Below, one piece after another: positions 30,325-41,634 of a stretch of DNA of 64,000 nucleotides. The translations under genes were made by a program, and so were the position numbers. The notes below the pieces were generated by a model. That model saw only the letters and a program-made list of their open reading frames with translations. It made no database searches and was not told the origin of the DNA. The DNA lies in NCBI GenBank assembly GCA_950097015.1, contig CATNEN010000039.1, forward strand, positions 19,523,501 through 19,587,500. The letters run 5' to 3'. How positions within the stretch are numbered: position 1 is the stretch's first letter; every line of letters starts with the position of its first letter. The DNA comes from Macrostomum hystrix (taxonomy: Eukaryota > Platyhelminthes > Macrostomidae).

Positions 30325-33258
30325 ATGACATCCTGGCTTATTCTGGTACTGAGTTGCACGGCTTTCGCAGGAAGCGAAGCCTTAGCCGCAGCTTCGGCAG
30401 ACTTTGAAATCAGACCCGGTATTTCCGATGCTGTCGTCGACTTGTCAAATCGAGGTCTCAACGGATCGGTTCAACTAGTGGTTGTCGCTAGTCAACCGAA
30501 CGCCTCGTCAGACAAAGTGGTGATACAACTGAGGCTGCTGAATTTGTCGGGAAATCCGGATCTTCAAAACATTTTTGTGGAAGGATCGTTGCAGGTTCGT
30601 ACGCATCGATTTGCCCTTTTAAATTGTTCATATACACACTGAGGGAATCTTCAGGGGGTCGGTGGCAGGGCATTTAACGCCTTCGCCTCTCGCGCCCTAG
30701 GCTCGATTTCGCGTCGAGACCACATTAATTTGGGGCGCAGCAGCCGGAGCGAAGGCTTCGGGGCTTGGCGTACAATTTACGCTTTTGAGGGCCAACCTTC
30801 AAGACGCAGTGAAACTACAGTACAGTGCCTGACGATGAGAACGTCAGGGCAGATGTACACATCTGTGTGAGCGTCTGCCTCCGTACAGGATCTGTGTGCG
30901 TGTGTGCTCAGGTGTCAGCGGAATCAAGGAAAGGAAAAGGTTTTGATCAAGGAAAAGTGACTGTGGGAATTTTTAATATTTCATAGTTTCGATCGAGCAT
31001 AAAAAAGGATTAAACTTCTACTTTTCAAAACCTGTAACTTTAAGGTTGCGAAGCTTCGAGCTTTTGAAACGTGCCAAACATCCAACAACTGTAGAGGTCA
31101 CTCTACTTGTTCAACGTAGCCGATTGATACCTTTAGTTTGTACCCATTCTTTAAATAAATTTCTCAGTTGCTCCATATCGAAACACTGGACATCAGTGGC
31201 ACCGCAGTGACGCCTACGAAGTTGATCGAGTTGAACCTTACAGAGAAGGCGCTCATAATTAAAAAGCTGGTATTCATCAACCGTCCCGCCATGCCAGGGC
31301 CGCCGCTACAATTCGAGGCGTTCACCGACCTCCTCTTCCAACTGAATGCTCGAACCTTCGTCCTGGACGGCTGGCAAATAGATAAATTTGTAGCCAATTT
31401 CAGCCTCGCCAACAACAAGTGTCAGAGCAAGGACTTTCACTCTGTCAGTGTGCGCTCGGCCGGCCTTCGTCGACTGGCCAACGCAGCTATCAGGGTACTT
31501 CAACTCGTCGACTTTAGCCACAACGACATTGGCGAAGCAGTCGGCGTGGCGTTCGAATCGGCCAGTGTAAATCTCGGCCACAATCGGCTAGTTCGAATGA
31601 CTGGCGTCAGCTTCAAGAACAGCACCGTCTGCAACGCCCCAAACGACGGGGAGCCGACTGTTTACCTGAACGACAACGATATGACGGAGGCTGCTCTCGT
31701 TGAAACAATAGACAGCTCTCCGGCGCAGCCGATGGTGCTGCGAGGTCTCGACCTGTCTCGAAACCCGCTACTGAGGCTGCGGTCAAGAATTTCGCAGCCG
31801 CCGGTTGCGATGACAGGTGTGACAGTCGTCAAACCCGAGCAGCGCATCACTGTGAATGAGTGGCTCAATCTGGATTCTGTCACCCGATTTGGAGGTACGC
31901 TCGGAACAATGCGAACAATGTAAAATATTGTATTTATCTCTATTTATCAATCATTTTAGCTTATCTTTTGGTCTGTTTAGAAAGTGCACGTCAGGGACCA
32001 CTTCTTCCAGTGGTTAACATTTACGCGCAAACGTTATGGCCTGCATAATAGAACGACTGGAATAAAATACCCCGCGCCGGCGGAGGGGTGGGTGCACACC
32101 TAAGCGGACGCACGCGGCGGGGGGGCGCACAGGGCAAACGTGCTTGGGCACTAAGGCCGGTTTGCTCATGCGCGAGCCCAGAGCAAACAGCAGCATTTGG
32201 TGTACTTTTTTACTGTTGAGATTGCTTCGTATGTGAGCATTTCAAAAAAATGAATGCATTTATTTGAAACTTCTCAATAGTCACTAATTTTTTAACAGGA
32301 GAACAAGAGGATTCTCGCAATAATGCGACCATTTTGCATTCACAGTCAACCCAGGAAACGGTACATCCGCTGGCTATTTGTCGGCCGATAGCCTCGGCAG
32401 CTTGTTGCGTCGACTGTTCAAACCGCCAGCAGCTTCAGCACGGTTTCGCATAGACTTGTCCGGCAACCAGTTGCACAGCTTGGCGGCAGCTTCTCTGGCG
32501 TTGAACACCTGGATTGGCGGCGAACCATCACTAGCTGGACGATTCGCGGAGTTGCGCTTGACAAACTGGACCAAGCACACAGATCATCTCAACATCAGCG
32601 AGCTTCAACCAGAGATTCGACCAACAAGATTGCTGGACCTTGGCGATCTGGCTGGCAGCTCAGTTCGCAGCCTGTCTGTTGTCGTCGATAACGAAACTGA
32701 TTCGGCAGTGAATTCAAGCTTCGCGGGGATGCTAGCGGCGTGGGGGACCGAGGTATATCTTGAGTAGTGCCTGAGTCCTGTCCCCAATTTATTTTTAGCT
32801 ATGATTAAGTCGTGAGATGATGAAAAATTGCGATTTTCCTTTGAATGTAAATTAAACAAGCCGATTCACTGGTGACATTTTTTAAGTATATCATCTCGAC
32901 CATAAACATACAGATTCGACTGCAACCCGAACCCGCGGGCTGCTGCCGTGCCCAGAACTCCGGTGGCAGGCAATTGTTCTGCTTTATCAGACCAGACAAG
33001 CATGCCGACTACCGTCGTCTGATCTGCGGCCGCAACAGCACGGTGTCGACGACCGTGCGCCTGCGTCAGCCTCCCGCGTTAATCCTGACATTGGCCGCTA
33101 TTGCAGCCAGCTTGGCTGTCCTACTCGTTATCGTCGCCGTTGTCGGCTGTATTCGACGTAGAAGAAAACAGCAGTCGCAGAGATTGTGCTCGAAGCTGTC
33201 GTCGCTCCGTCATGAGGCCGCAACCGAGTCGAGTGCGATGAGGCTGATGGAGAAGTGA
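30325..33258 (+). CDS. leucine-rich-repeat single-pass membrane protein, four exons
   Basis: Exons 30325-30594, 31168-31894, 32346-32752 and 32914-33258 join in frame to about 582 residues. The ATG at 30325 starts a signal peptide (MTSWLILVLSCTAFAGSEAL). Exons 1-3 carry irregular leucine-rich repeats (LLNLSGNPDLQN, LHIETLDISGTAV, LQLVDFSHNDIG, LRGLDLSRNPLL, RIDLSGNQLHSL) with several N-glycosylation sites. Exon 4 has a Cys-rich cap resembling an LRR C-terminal domain (GCCRAQ...LFCF...LICGRN), then one membrane helix at about residues 522-548 (ALILTLAAIAASLAVLLVIV...) and a short basic tail from RRRRK. It is therefore a type I surface protein, probably for adhesion or recognition. I do not recognise an orthologue. 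The repeats are poorly regular, so the LRR call rests on a few clear LxxLxLSxN segments. Confidence 0.8.
30655..30925 (+). repeat. tRNA-derived SINE, copy B
   Basis: Copy of the 6281 family inside intron 1 of the LRR gene, same strand as the gene. It has the tRNA-like head (GTGGCAGGGCATTTAACG, GGCTCGATTTCGCG) and the CTGACGATGAGAACGTCAGG body. The 3' tail is missing. Confidence 0.8.
32055..32190. other. GC-rich island in LRR-gene intron 2
   Basis: Sharp rise in G/C (CGGACGCACGCGGCGGGGGG and neighbours) ending in a small inverted pair GTTTGCTC / GAGCAAAC. It is unlike the AT-rich intron around it, which suggests an inserted repeat or a regulatory element. No coding frame fits the gene. Confidence 0.4.
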
Positions 33259-34089
33259 TTAGGATCCTGTTAAATTTTGATAGAACTGTGGAACCGATCG
33301 AAATCGGTAGATTTTTCGTGGTTTGATGAGGCCATGATGTCTTTTTTGTATATTAGACTAGTAAAGGCTGCCCCCTTTTCTATGGAATGAATTTTATCTG
33401 GAGTATACCAATCTGGATCTGATACTTTTTTAGTTGACGTATTCGTATACGTATGCTCTGCAGATTGTCAAGAGCCATGATTTAAGCAACAGAGCTCATC
33501 CGCTCGAGTTCAGATGCACTCGGGTGCTGAACATATACTATACGAGTATTTAACCGTTCAAATTTAGTCAGCAACGCAAAAAAGATTAGATTCTAAAAAA
33601 ACTAGCTCTGACTCTAAAAAACGGTTTTAAAAACTGCGAATATGCTCGCAGCTTTAATATAGTTCGCAGACAGACGCCCCTGGTGAATATGAAATAATTT
33701 AATTCAGTTTAGTCAAAATTCCAAGCTGCACTTTACAAACACACGATTTTTTAAGACTTGGACTTTCTTGGAATTTCCTAAATGCGCTTTCTCGTTTTTT
33801 TAATGGCTTGTCTTACAGTTTTCTGTGCAATAATTTGATAGAAAGTCGCTAAATGCTTTGCTTTTGACATGATATCTCGTTGTGTTTCCGCCTAAAAACT
33901 AATAGTTTCCTGTGAACTAGCCCTTGATCTGCACCTATACTTGATGCTCTTTCAGTATTTACTATTCCTATTTCAATCACTCGCTTTCTTAGAACATTTT
34001 TACATATTGATTCCGCTTACGCCCGAAATTTGCATCACGAAAAAGGTCACTATTGAATGTAGTGGAATAATATTTACTGAAGTAGATTA
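33259..34089. other. LRR-gene 3' flank, no gene seen
   Basis: AT-rich sequence after the LRR-gene stop. Nothing recognised apart from a probable 3' untranslated region and a short palindrome-like CGTATTCGTATACGTATG at about 33438. Confidence 0.4.
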
Positions 34090-34136
34090 ATCGATAACTT
34101 TTCTGGCCTTTCTGTCCGGTTGTCCATCGAATAGGG

Positions 34137-34221
34137 CACGATCTGCCGTATCTCTTCGCGTGCCCAGGCCGACATCAGGGATAAACCCAGAGCCACCTGG
34201 CTCGGCCTGCTTGACTGACTC
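34137..34221 (+). other. possible terminal exon, unassigned
   Basis: A GC-rich block after a pyrimidine-rich stretch and ATAG acceptor reads GTICRISSRAQADIRDKPRA then TWLGLLD and a stop. Composition is gene-like compared with its AT-rich surroundings. I found no partner exon in phase nearby and recognise no family, so this is only a candidate. Confidence 0.2.
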
Positions 34222-34501
34222 CCGTTCTTGTGTCCTGGTGGACGCTGTTCGAGGACCCGGTGGCTACAACAAACTCGTGCCAGTCTCTCTACTAAACTCT
34301 GCTTTAACTAAAATATTTTTCACCATGGATAAAGCCAAGAAGCCATAAATTATAATATATTGAGCTGTATATTTATTAATCTTGAGTAAACAGATAAAAT
34401 ATGAATTCATGACCTCATCCATTTTTATGCACACTTGGCGACACGAAGACAGAACTGAAATTCAGAATGCATAAAATATAATTATTTACAAATATGGTCA
34501 A

Positions 34502-34705
34502 ACGCCGCTAGTGCAGACAACGGAATGGCTAGCCAGATCACGTACTCGCGAATTCGCTCAGCAATGCTACTTTTTAGCAATATACTTATTCAGTCTATAT
34601 TATATATAGAGCCATAGACCTCGCATATTCTTAGCTGCACGGAGTGTAGTAGCCAATGGGGTGTGCCCACCCACCGGCAGCTTTGCGGGTTGGGTATCGG
34701 ACTCG
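34502..34705 (+). repeat. unidentified 200-bp dispersed element, copy 2
   Basis: Same orientation as the copy at 18926. The TATA-like region differs (TATATTATATATAGAG) and the hairpin is weaker (GCTGCACGGAGTGTAGTAGC), but the 3' block from CCAATGGGGTGTGCC to GTATCGGACTCG is nearly identical. Sequence beyond both ends is unrelated, which fixes the boundaries. Confidence 0.7.
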
Positions 34706-34739
34706 ATACCGATATCGATAACTTTTCTGGCCTCTATTA

Positions 34740-35599
34740 ATTTTGAAGACTATATCATTCTTTGATTCATTGAAAAGCGATAAGACTACAATAATTATTG
34801 TCAGGCGAAGCATATATATACTACTAATTATTTGGCAGTAGTATTTCTATGGCATAAAACCATATTTCTCTAGTCTTCTCTCAGATAACCAAACATGAAA
34901 TAATAACATTTGTTGAAACGCGTTCTTAAAAACGGTAGGCGAAACGCTGGAACTTCGAAAGTCGTGATAAACAGTAGGACCAATGTTCATTTAGTCATTT
35001 TGCCGCCCGTTTTTTAAACCAATCGGGGGAATGACAATTATTTAGGCCGTATGTTTTTGTAACTTTTTAAAGTTCATGGGCGTATAGCCAAAGGGCAGAG
35101 GGCACCCCTCGGATGACCTTCAACGCCATACATCAGTGGTCAGGAAAAGGCGAGGATTAAAGAAAAGTACGTATTAAGCTTGTAAAATAAATTCGGACGA
35201 ATATAAGTATTGAAAATTAATAGGAATAATATAATATAGGAATATAAATATTGTTGGTCAGTAGGATTGTCAGTTTTGACCTCATATAAACATTTTTTGT
35301 CATTTAATATATCGATTATTTATTTGCCAAACCTATGTTTTACAGTAGCAGTATTTCATTCTATAATTCGGTGTTTTAGGGTTTGTAAAGATATGCTTCA
35401 CTGAAATAATTTTGTGTAGGTCAATACAATGATACCGAAACACAGACAGGACTGAGGGGGGAAACAATAGCATGCGACTTCTGCCACCTGCTGCAGAGGC
35501 GGTGCTGAGACATAAAGAAAAATTAATCTACTATTTTAAGAGGAAAACAACTTTGCCACGAGAAACAATGCGCTTGAACGATAGCCAGTAAGAACTGGC
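34740..35599. other. no gene seen; upstream region of EndoU gene
   Basis: AT-rich unique sequence upstream of the EndoU-type gene. No coding signal was recognised. Confidence 0.4.
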
Positions 35600-35608
35600 T
35601 AATAAAAG
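35600..35608 (+). promoter_or_regulatory. TATA-like box before EndoU gene
   Basis: TAATAAAAG lies 28 bases before the ATG at 35636. If it works as a TATA box, the transcript would have almost no 5' leader. It could also be chance in AT-rich DNA. Confidence 0.3.
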
Positions 35609-35635
35609 CAGAGCTTCACTCGTCATTTACAACAA

Positions 35636-36791
35636 ATGGCGTTCAGGCGACTTCACCTGCAGCTTTTGGTTCTGACGTCGTTGCTTCTGACGGCGGTGGC
35701 TGCGCAAGAGGCAAATATTTCCCACCTCAACAAATCTGACGATGATGCTAAAGAGGCAGCCAATGGCGTCGAAGCGTCACGTGACTGCTCTGTCCCGAGA
35801 AGAGCGACTGTGCAGGACGCTATGAACGAGCTCTTCACCTGTTTGCTTCAGTCTCACATTGAATCGACTGAGGTCTTCCGACTGGCAAGGTGTGGATTGA
35901 CTTGCTGCACACAATTATTTGTCTGAATAGTAACTATATGTTCAATGTTCAATTCTTCAATGCCATTTGAAGATGTGGTGTTCATATACCGCTTGCACTC
36001 AAGTACATGTAGTTTAGAATTCGATTCTTGATTCGAACCAAACCAACCGCAGTCAAATTAACTTCGGCGGCATCGCTGGCAACGGCGTCACGCAGAGCCC
36101 TCTGCTCACACGTCTCTACTCTGTTGCCAAGGTAACAGCGGCTAGCGACAGCTATAGGCGCTATTTCGAGGTGGCCACCATTTTTACACCGGTGCTGGGC
36201 AGTAACGAGATTCGTGGACCCACCGAGCTGGCTCGCGAGTCCGCCTACCTGGCTTACCTGGCTGCGTCGCCATTTATTCGCGACGCCTACGCTACCCTGG
36301 TTGCCAACGGAGCAGTCAGCTCCGCGACATCGCTGAACCAGTTCGTCTACAAGACCCTGTACGATCATTGGTTCAAACTGTACGCCCGCACCGCGAAGGC
36401 GCACGAGAGCGGCTTGCGCGAGAGCTCCGGCTTTGGTCACGTGTTCGTCGGCGAGGTGAAGTCCAAGGAGGTCACCGGCTTCCACAACTGGCTACAGCTG
36501 CTACTGGCCGAAACTCAGCGAACGTTCGACTACAAGGGCTACGTGAGAATTGAGAACAGCTCCGTGCTGATTGGCGGCATCCAGTTCAGCTGGCTGGGCA
36601 GGTCGAAGCCGCTCTCCAGCGTGATGTTCGGCGTACCGCCGGAGTTCGAGCTCGCGCTCTACTCGGCCTGCTTTATTGTGAACCCCGGCCGTCGGACCAA
36701 CCTGTCAATCAAGGGCCGCCCGGTGTCAGTGCAGACCCACTTTGTGAGCCACCAGCCAGAGTCTGTGGCTACCGCCTATCCTATTGTCTAA
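35636..36791 (+). CDS. ENDOU: secreted EndoU/XendoU-type poly(U)-specific endoribonuclease, two exons
   Basis: Exons 35636-35889 and 36053-36791 are joined by a 163-bp GT-AG intron and give 330 residues. Residues 1 to about 23 are a signal peptide (MAFRRLHLQLLVLTSLLLTA), so the enzyme enters the secretory route. The rest is one XendoU domain. Diagnostic blocks are FGHVFVGEVK (His214), GFHNWLQLLL (His229), GRSKPLSSVMFGVPPEFELA (Lys270) and the end TAYPIV. The His-His-Lys set matches the catalytic triad known for XendoU, which cuts RNA at uridylates with a Mn-type dependence. There is no N-terminal somatomedin-B domain, unlike vertebrate ENDOU. All catalytic residues are present, so it is probably active. 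The symbol marks the family, not strict orthology. Confidence 0.93.
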
Positions 36792-37014
36792 CAGGAGTTA
36801 AGAAACAGCAAATATATGGACCTAGCTGGAAATTCAAGTGCAGCTCATTCATCTCAAATTTATTTGCTTTTACGAGTATAATCTCAATAGGATAAAAAGC
36901 CTTTGATAGTTTTAGATTTGAGATTTTTCTCAACGAGCTTTTTTCTTTAAGGTATCAAGGACTTTTCACCTTGTTTTCTCCTTTCTTCACTGATTTACCG
37001 TAATTGGGACTAAT
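36792..37014. other. 3' flank of EndoU gene
   Basis: AT-rich, likely 3' untranslated region; no other feature seen. Confidence 0.4.
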
Positions 37015-37155
37015 TTACAGAGATAAGAAGTTAGAGGTAAGACAGGGTAGAGCTATGACACTGTTGAGATGAAACAGTTGTGAGAGAGTCGAGTCAGGGA
37101 GAGATGAGTAAATGGGAGAGATGGGACGGGCGACAGATGAGACAGGGATAGATGA
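37015..37155. repeat. short degenerate GAGACAGG/GAGAGATG repeat
   Basis: Words such as GAGAGATGGGACGGG and GAGACAGGGATAGATGAGAC resemble the unit of the large array at 41635-42745, 4.5 kb away. It may be a seed or an offshoot of that array. Confidence 0.6.
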
Positions 37156-37174
37156 GACTTTTTTCCCTCTTACC

Positions 37175-37300
37175 GATGAAAAAACTTTCAGAATCACAAA
37201 ATATCGGTTGTCGAGATATTCGACGATTCTCGGCGGGTTGTATGGTGGCAAAACCAACAGTATAAGCTTAATTGACTGCTCACAATATTTAATAAAGCAA
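37175..37300 (+). repeat. dispersed repeat, related to 45658-45785
   Basis: Shares a series of words in order with 45658-45785 (AAAAAACTTYCAGAATSACA, ATCGG, GATATTC, GGTGRCAAAA, CTGCTCACAA). Family unknown. Confidence 0.5.
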
Positions 37301-37643
37301 CTCCACTTGTTTATTGACCATTGGGTTTTGTTGTATAATTAAGCACTATTGTTGCTTCATTATCATTATGCAGTATACATACTGCAGTTTGGCAACGGAT
37401 ATGCATGCGTACTTTTACCTGCTTCAGTCAGTAAAAGCTGGAATCTAAATAAATAATTTTAGCCTAAATATAATGCGGATGTTTTGGTTTGCAAGATATC
37501 CGAGGCCAAAAATTAGCCAAGAAGTTGTGTTTATTTCAGCTCACTGTTGCAGAAAACAAGAGGCATAGATCATTTGTGAGGCGGTGTATATAACACTGCG
37601 ATAGAGTTTTTAAGTTTCACATTGTTGATTTAAAAACGGTCTC

Positions 37644-38795
37644 TCATCCTTCAGTGGGACGCATCTCGGTAGTTTCTGGCAGTCCAAAGCCACTGCTGAA
37701 TCGCATTCCGTCACCCTGGCTCTTGATCAGACTCAGCAGGCTCGCACGGAATTTTTTATATCGGTGCAGCATCACAGCCAGGTTAGTAGTTTGAGCTACT
37801 ATCGGCAGCGACTTAAAAATAAACATCAGATTTAGAAGAATTTTTGCCGCATTTGAGACCCTAGCAGCCGATTCAGGTGGAGTCAGGATGTCCATTAGCC
37901 ACTGCAGAGCTAGGCCTGGCAAATTCAACAGCAGCGTCACTAAGGACATCACCAGAACTGTGATCGCGCCGCTCAACTGCTGGCCTTTTCTCATAGCTGT
38001 GCCTTCGGCCAAGTTTCTCTTTCGCTCCCTGATGGCTCGAGCCACGCAGAATATTAACAGCAGGTTGAGAATCAGAATGGCTAGTAGGGCAACAGATGGC
38101 GGATAGCACACCATATTCATATAAATCATGATGTAGTCCAGGTTAGCAAAGTAGCAGGACAGCACAGTATTCCCGGCCCCGTCTTTGAAGGCGGTCTGGG
38201 TTGCTAGGAAACCCGGCGGCAAAGCCAGCAGGGCCGACACAAGCAAGACAATGAGTACAAATTTAATAGCTGTTCTAGGTCCGATGAGGCGGAGTCGAAA
38301 TGGGAACAGCAGGGACAGAGTCCGGTCGGCAACCATGGCCAGAATGAGCGACACTGGCACCAGGTGGCAAAACCCGGTGATGTAAAAGAAAGCTTTGCAG
38401 CCAGTTTGACCAGAGTTCATCATGAAGTAGGACAACCGACCGCCGGAAATCCAGGGCAGGCCGCGGTTCAGAAATCCGGCAAGCAGTCCGAACACCGGCA
38501 TGGTGACGCTGTCGACCGAAGCAATGCATCCGAAGTACACATTCTGCCTGGTTAGCGGCCGTATTCTAAACAGAGTCACCCAGCTGGTGAGACAGTTGGC
38601 AAAGAACCCAACGCACAATAAGGGAAAGAACACAAATGCGGAGTACGCGCCGACAATGGTGGACGTGACACAGCCGATGTACCTGGCCGAATTGCCGCTC
38701 TGGCAGTCACTCAGCAGCGACATCGGATTGTTGCTATAGTACACGTGCGTTTTTGACTCGATAGGAAAAGACTCATTGTTGCGAATCTCGGCCAT
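37644..38795 (-). CDS. rhodopsin-like (class A) GPCR, intronless, orphan
   Basis: One uninterrupted 383-residue frame. The ATG at 38795 follows an open upstream stretch without a nearer ATG. Seven hydrophobic segments lie at about residues 48-73, 87-109, 132-156, 176-197, 222-252, 275-303 and 316-341. Class A marks present: Asn67 in helix 1 (GFFANCLTSW), Asp95 in helix 2 (IASVDSV), the Cys133/Cys214 disulfide pair and a Pro in helix 5 (CYPPSVALL). Marks altered: DRY is DRT (AMVADRTLSLL), CWxP of helix 6 reads LNLP and NPxxY of helix 7 is absent (AQTTNLAVML). The N-terminus has an N-glycosylation site (NNES). The ligand cannot be named; such divergent receptors are often lineage-specific, and a peptide ligand is only a guess. 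Confidence 0.85.
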   Translation of the reverse strand: MAEIRNNESFPIESKTHVYYSNNPMSLLSDCQSGNSARYIGCVTSTIVGAYSAFVFFPLLCVGFFANCLTSWVTLFRIRPLTRQNVYFGCIASVDSVTMPVFGLLAGFLNRGLPWISGGRLSYFMMNSGQTGCKAFFYITGFCHLVPVSLILAMVADRTLSLLFPFRLRLIGPRTAIKFVLIVLLVSALLALPPGFLATQTAFKDGAGNTVLSCYFANLDYIMIYMNMVCYPPSVALLAILILNLLLIFCVARAIRERKRNLAEGTAMRKGQQLSGAITVLVMSLVTLLLNLPGLALQWLMDILTPPESAARVSNAAKILLNLMFIFKSLPIVAQTTNLAVMLHRYKKFRASLLSLIKSQGDGMRFSSGFGLPETTEMRPTEG

Positions 38796-38984
38796 TTTGA
38801 AGGCCGTGTTTCTTGACGCTGTCTGAGCTTTGATTCTTCGATCACTTCCCGAGTTTATGTATGTCACACGAGGGTCTCTGTTCACAACTAATCAAAATTG
38901 AGCAGCAATAAACTCAGTTGAGACTGCACTCCCTGATTCTATTGGTTCGAGTCATTAAGATAAAAGCTAAAGTTAGTACGAAGG

Positions 38985-41100
38985 AAGCTTGTGCTCCTTC
39001 GAATCCAAGGTGGTGCCTTCCGAATTCACGTTGATGCCCTGCCAAAATAAGGTGGTGCTCTCCGAATCCAAGGTGGTGCCCTCCGAATCCAAGGAGATGC
39101 ACTCCGAATCCAAGTTTTTGCCCCCGAATCCAAGGTGATGATATCCGAATCCAAGGAGATGCAATCCGAATCCAAGGAGACGCTCTCCGAATCCAAGGAG
39201 ATGCTCTCGGAATCCATGGTGATGCTCTCCGAATCCAAGGAGGTGCTCTCCGAATCCAAGGAGGTGCTCTCCGAATCCAAGTTTGTGCCCTCCGAATCCA
39301 AGGTGGTGCCCTCCGAATCCTAGGTGATGCTCTCCGAATCCTAGGTGATGCTCTCCGAATCCAAGGTGATGCTCTCCGAATCCAAGGTGGTGCCCTCCGA
39401 ATCCAAGTTTTTGCCCCCGAATCCAAGGTGATGATATCCGAATCCAAGGAGATGCAATCCGAATCCAAGGAGATGCTCTCCGAATCCAAGGAGATGCTCT
39501 CGGAATCCAAGGTGATGCTCTCCGAATCCAAGGAGGTGCTCTCCGAATCCAAGGAGGTGCTCTCCGAATCCAAGTTTGTGCCCTCCGAATCCAAGGTGGT
39601 GCTCTCCGAATCCTAGGTGATGCTCTCCGAATCCAAGGTGATGCTCTCCGAATCCAAGGAGATGCAATCCGAATCCAAGGAGGTGCCCTCCGAATCCAAG
39701 GTGGTGCCCTCCGAATCCTAGGTGATGCTCTCCGAATCCAAGGAGGTGCTCTCCGAATCCAAGGAGGTGCCCTCCGAATCCATGGTGGTGCCCTCCGAAT
39801 CCATGGTGGTGCTCTCCGAATCCAAGGTGATGCTCTCCGAATCCAAGGTGATGCTCTCCGAATCCAAGGTGATGCTCTCCGAATCCAAGGAGATGCTCTC
39901 GGAATCCAAGGTGATGCTCTCCGAATGCAAGGAGATGCTCTCCGAATCCAAGGTGATGCTCTCCGAATCCAAGGAGATGCTCTCGGAATCCAAGGTGATG
40001 CTCTCCGAATCCAAGGAGATGCTCTCCGAATCCAAGGTGATGCTCTCCGAATCCAAGGTGATGCTCTCCGAATCCAAGGAGATGCTCTCCGAATCCAAGG
40101 AGATGCTCTCCGAATCCAAGGTGATGCTATCCGAATCCAAGTTTGTGTCCCCGAATCCAAGCTGATGCTATCCAAGTTTGTGCCCCCGAATCCATGGTGT
40201 TTCCCTCCGAATCCTAGTTGGTGCCTTCCGAATCCAAGGAGATGCTCTCGGAATCCAAGGTGATGCTTTCGGAATCCAAGGTGATGCTCTCCGAATCCAA
40301 GGAGGTGCTCTCCGAATCCAAGTTTGTGCCCTCCGAATCCAAGGTGGTGCCCTCCGAATCCTAGGTGATGCTCTCCGAATCCTAGGTGATGCTCTCCGAA
40401 TCCTAGGTGATGCTCTCCGAATCCAAGTTTGTGCCCTCCGAATCCATGGTGGTGCCCTCCGAATCCAAGGTGATGCTCTCCGAATCCAAGGAGATGCTCT
40501 CGGAATCCAAGGTGATGCTCTCCGAATCCAAGGAGATGCTCTCCGAATCCAAGGAGATGCTCTCCGAATCCAAGGAGGTGCCCTCCGAATCCAAGGAGAT
40601 GCTCTCCGAATCCAAGGAGGTGCCCTCCGAATCCAAGGAGGTGCCCTCCGAATCCAAGGAGATGCTCTCCGAATCCAAGGTGATGCTCTCCGAATCCAAG
40701 GAGATGCTCTCCGAATCCAAGGAGGTGTCCTCCGAATCCAAGGAGATGCTCTCCGAATCCAAGGAGATGCTCTCCGAATCCAAGGTGGTGCTCTCCGAAT
40801 CCAAGGAGGTGCCCTCCGAATCCAAGGAGATGCTCTCCGAATCCAAGGTGATGCTCTCCGAATCCAAGGTGATGCTCTCCGAATCCAAGGTGATGCTCTC
40901 CGAATCCAAGGTGATGCTCTCCGAATCCAAGGTGATGCTCTCCGAATCCAAGGAGGTGCTCTCCGAAACCAAGTTTGTGTCCCCGAATCCAAGCTGATGC
41001 TATCCAAGTTTGTGCCCCCGAATCCATGGTGTTTCCCTCCGAATCCTAGTTGGTGCCTTCCGAATCCAAGATGATGCTCTCTGAATCCTAGGTGGTGCCC
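38985..41100. repeat. 21-bp minisatellite, about 100 units
   Basis: Unit of 21 bp built from CCGAATCCAAGG and (T/A)G(A/G)TGCTCT, with many A/G and C/T variants. Larger duplications are visible: GTGATGATATCCGAATCC recurs 293 bp apart (about 39131 and 39424), and a CCAAGCTGATGCTATCCAAG block recurs 834 bp apart (about 40157 and 40991). The unit is a multiple of three with no stop in several frames, so very long heptapeptide frames appear on both strands. I do not regard them as genes. Confidence 0.97.
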
Positions 41101-41104
41101 TACT

Positions 41105-41632
41105 TAAAGAAATTCACGCTTTTAATTATGAAAAACGTAATCTGCAGATGAATGACGCTCGTAGAATATGAACGCCTAAACTTGTGTTTTAATACTGTGC
41201 AGATGGGACGGGGATTTTCTAACAGAGATAAGGAAGGCAACAACTATAGCCTTTCCTGCCGAGTAGGATAAAGAAGGCCTGATTTCCAGCGACTTCTGGA
41301 AGCTCCTTTTCTACAAAACAAGCCAACGCCCTGTCAACTGAATATCATAGCCTAGATCGATAGCTGTTAAGGCACGCAACGTTGTCAAGCCGAATATTTT
41401 TTGTAGACAGTAGAATCGTTTAAAATATTGGATGGGATTGGATCTTTTAATCCGATTATAACGTCACAAAATTTAACACAATAAGCAACCAAATTTTCGA
41501 CAGCTAAACATCCAGAATTAAAGATTAAGTGATTAAAGGTACCGGGGCACGCATTCCTCAAGCGTGATTGATTTTCCAGACAGGATTAGTTGGGGACAAA
41601 AAAATTCAAGGGCGATTTTGGCAACATCATAT
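41105..41632. other. spacer between arrays, no gene seen
   Basis: About 530 bp of unique AT-rich sequence without coding signal. Confidence 0.5.
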
Positions 41633-41634
41633 AA

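Larger units (their letters stand above)
34090..34733. repeat. 20-bp direct repeat flanking a 604-bp segment
   Basis: ATCGATAACTTTTCTGGCCT occurs at 34090-34109 and again at 34714-34733. The segment between holds an exon-like GC-rich island (34137-34290) and the second copy of the unidentified dispersed element. The arrangement could mark an insertion or a local duplication. Confidence 0.6.

Noticed and set aside
35982-36485. A 167-residue minus-strand frame
   Set aside because: Antisense shadow of the EndoU-type exon, which carries the catalytic motifs on the plus strand.
38973-41027. A 684-residue heptapeptide-repeat frame
   Set aside because: Pure 21-bp minisatellite, open in several frames at once, with no signal peptide, domain or splice context.
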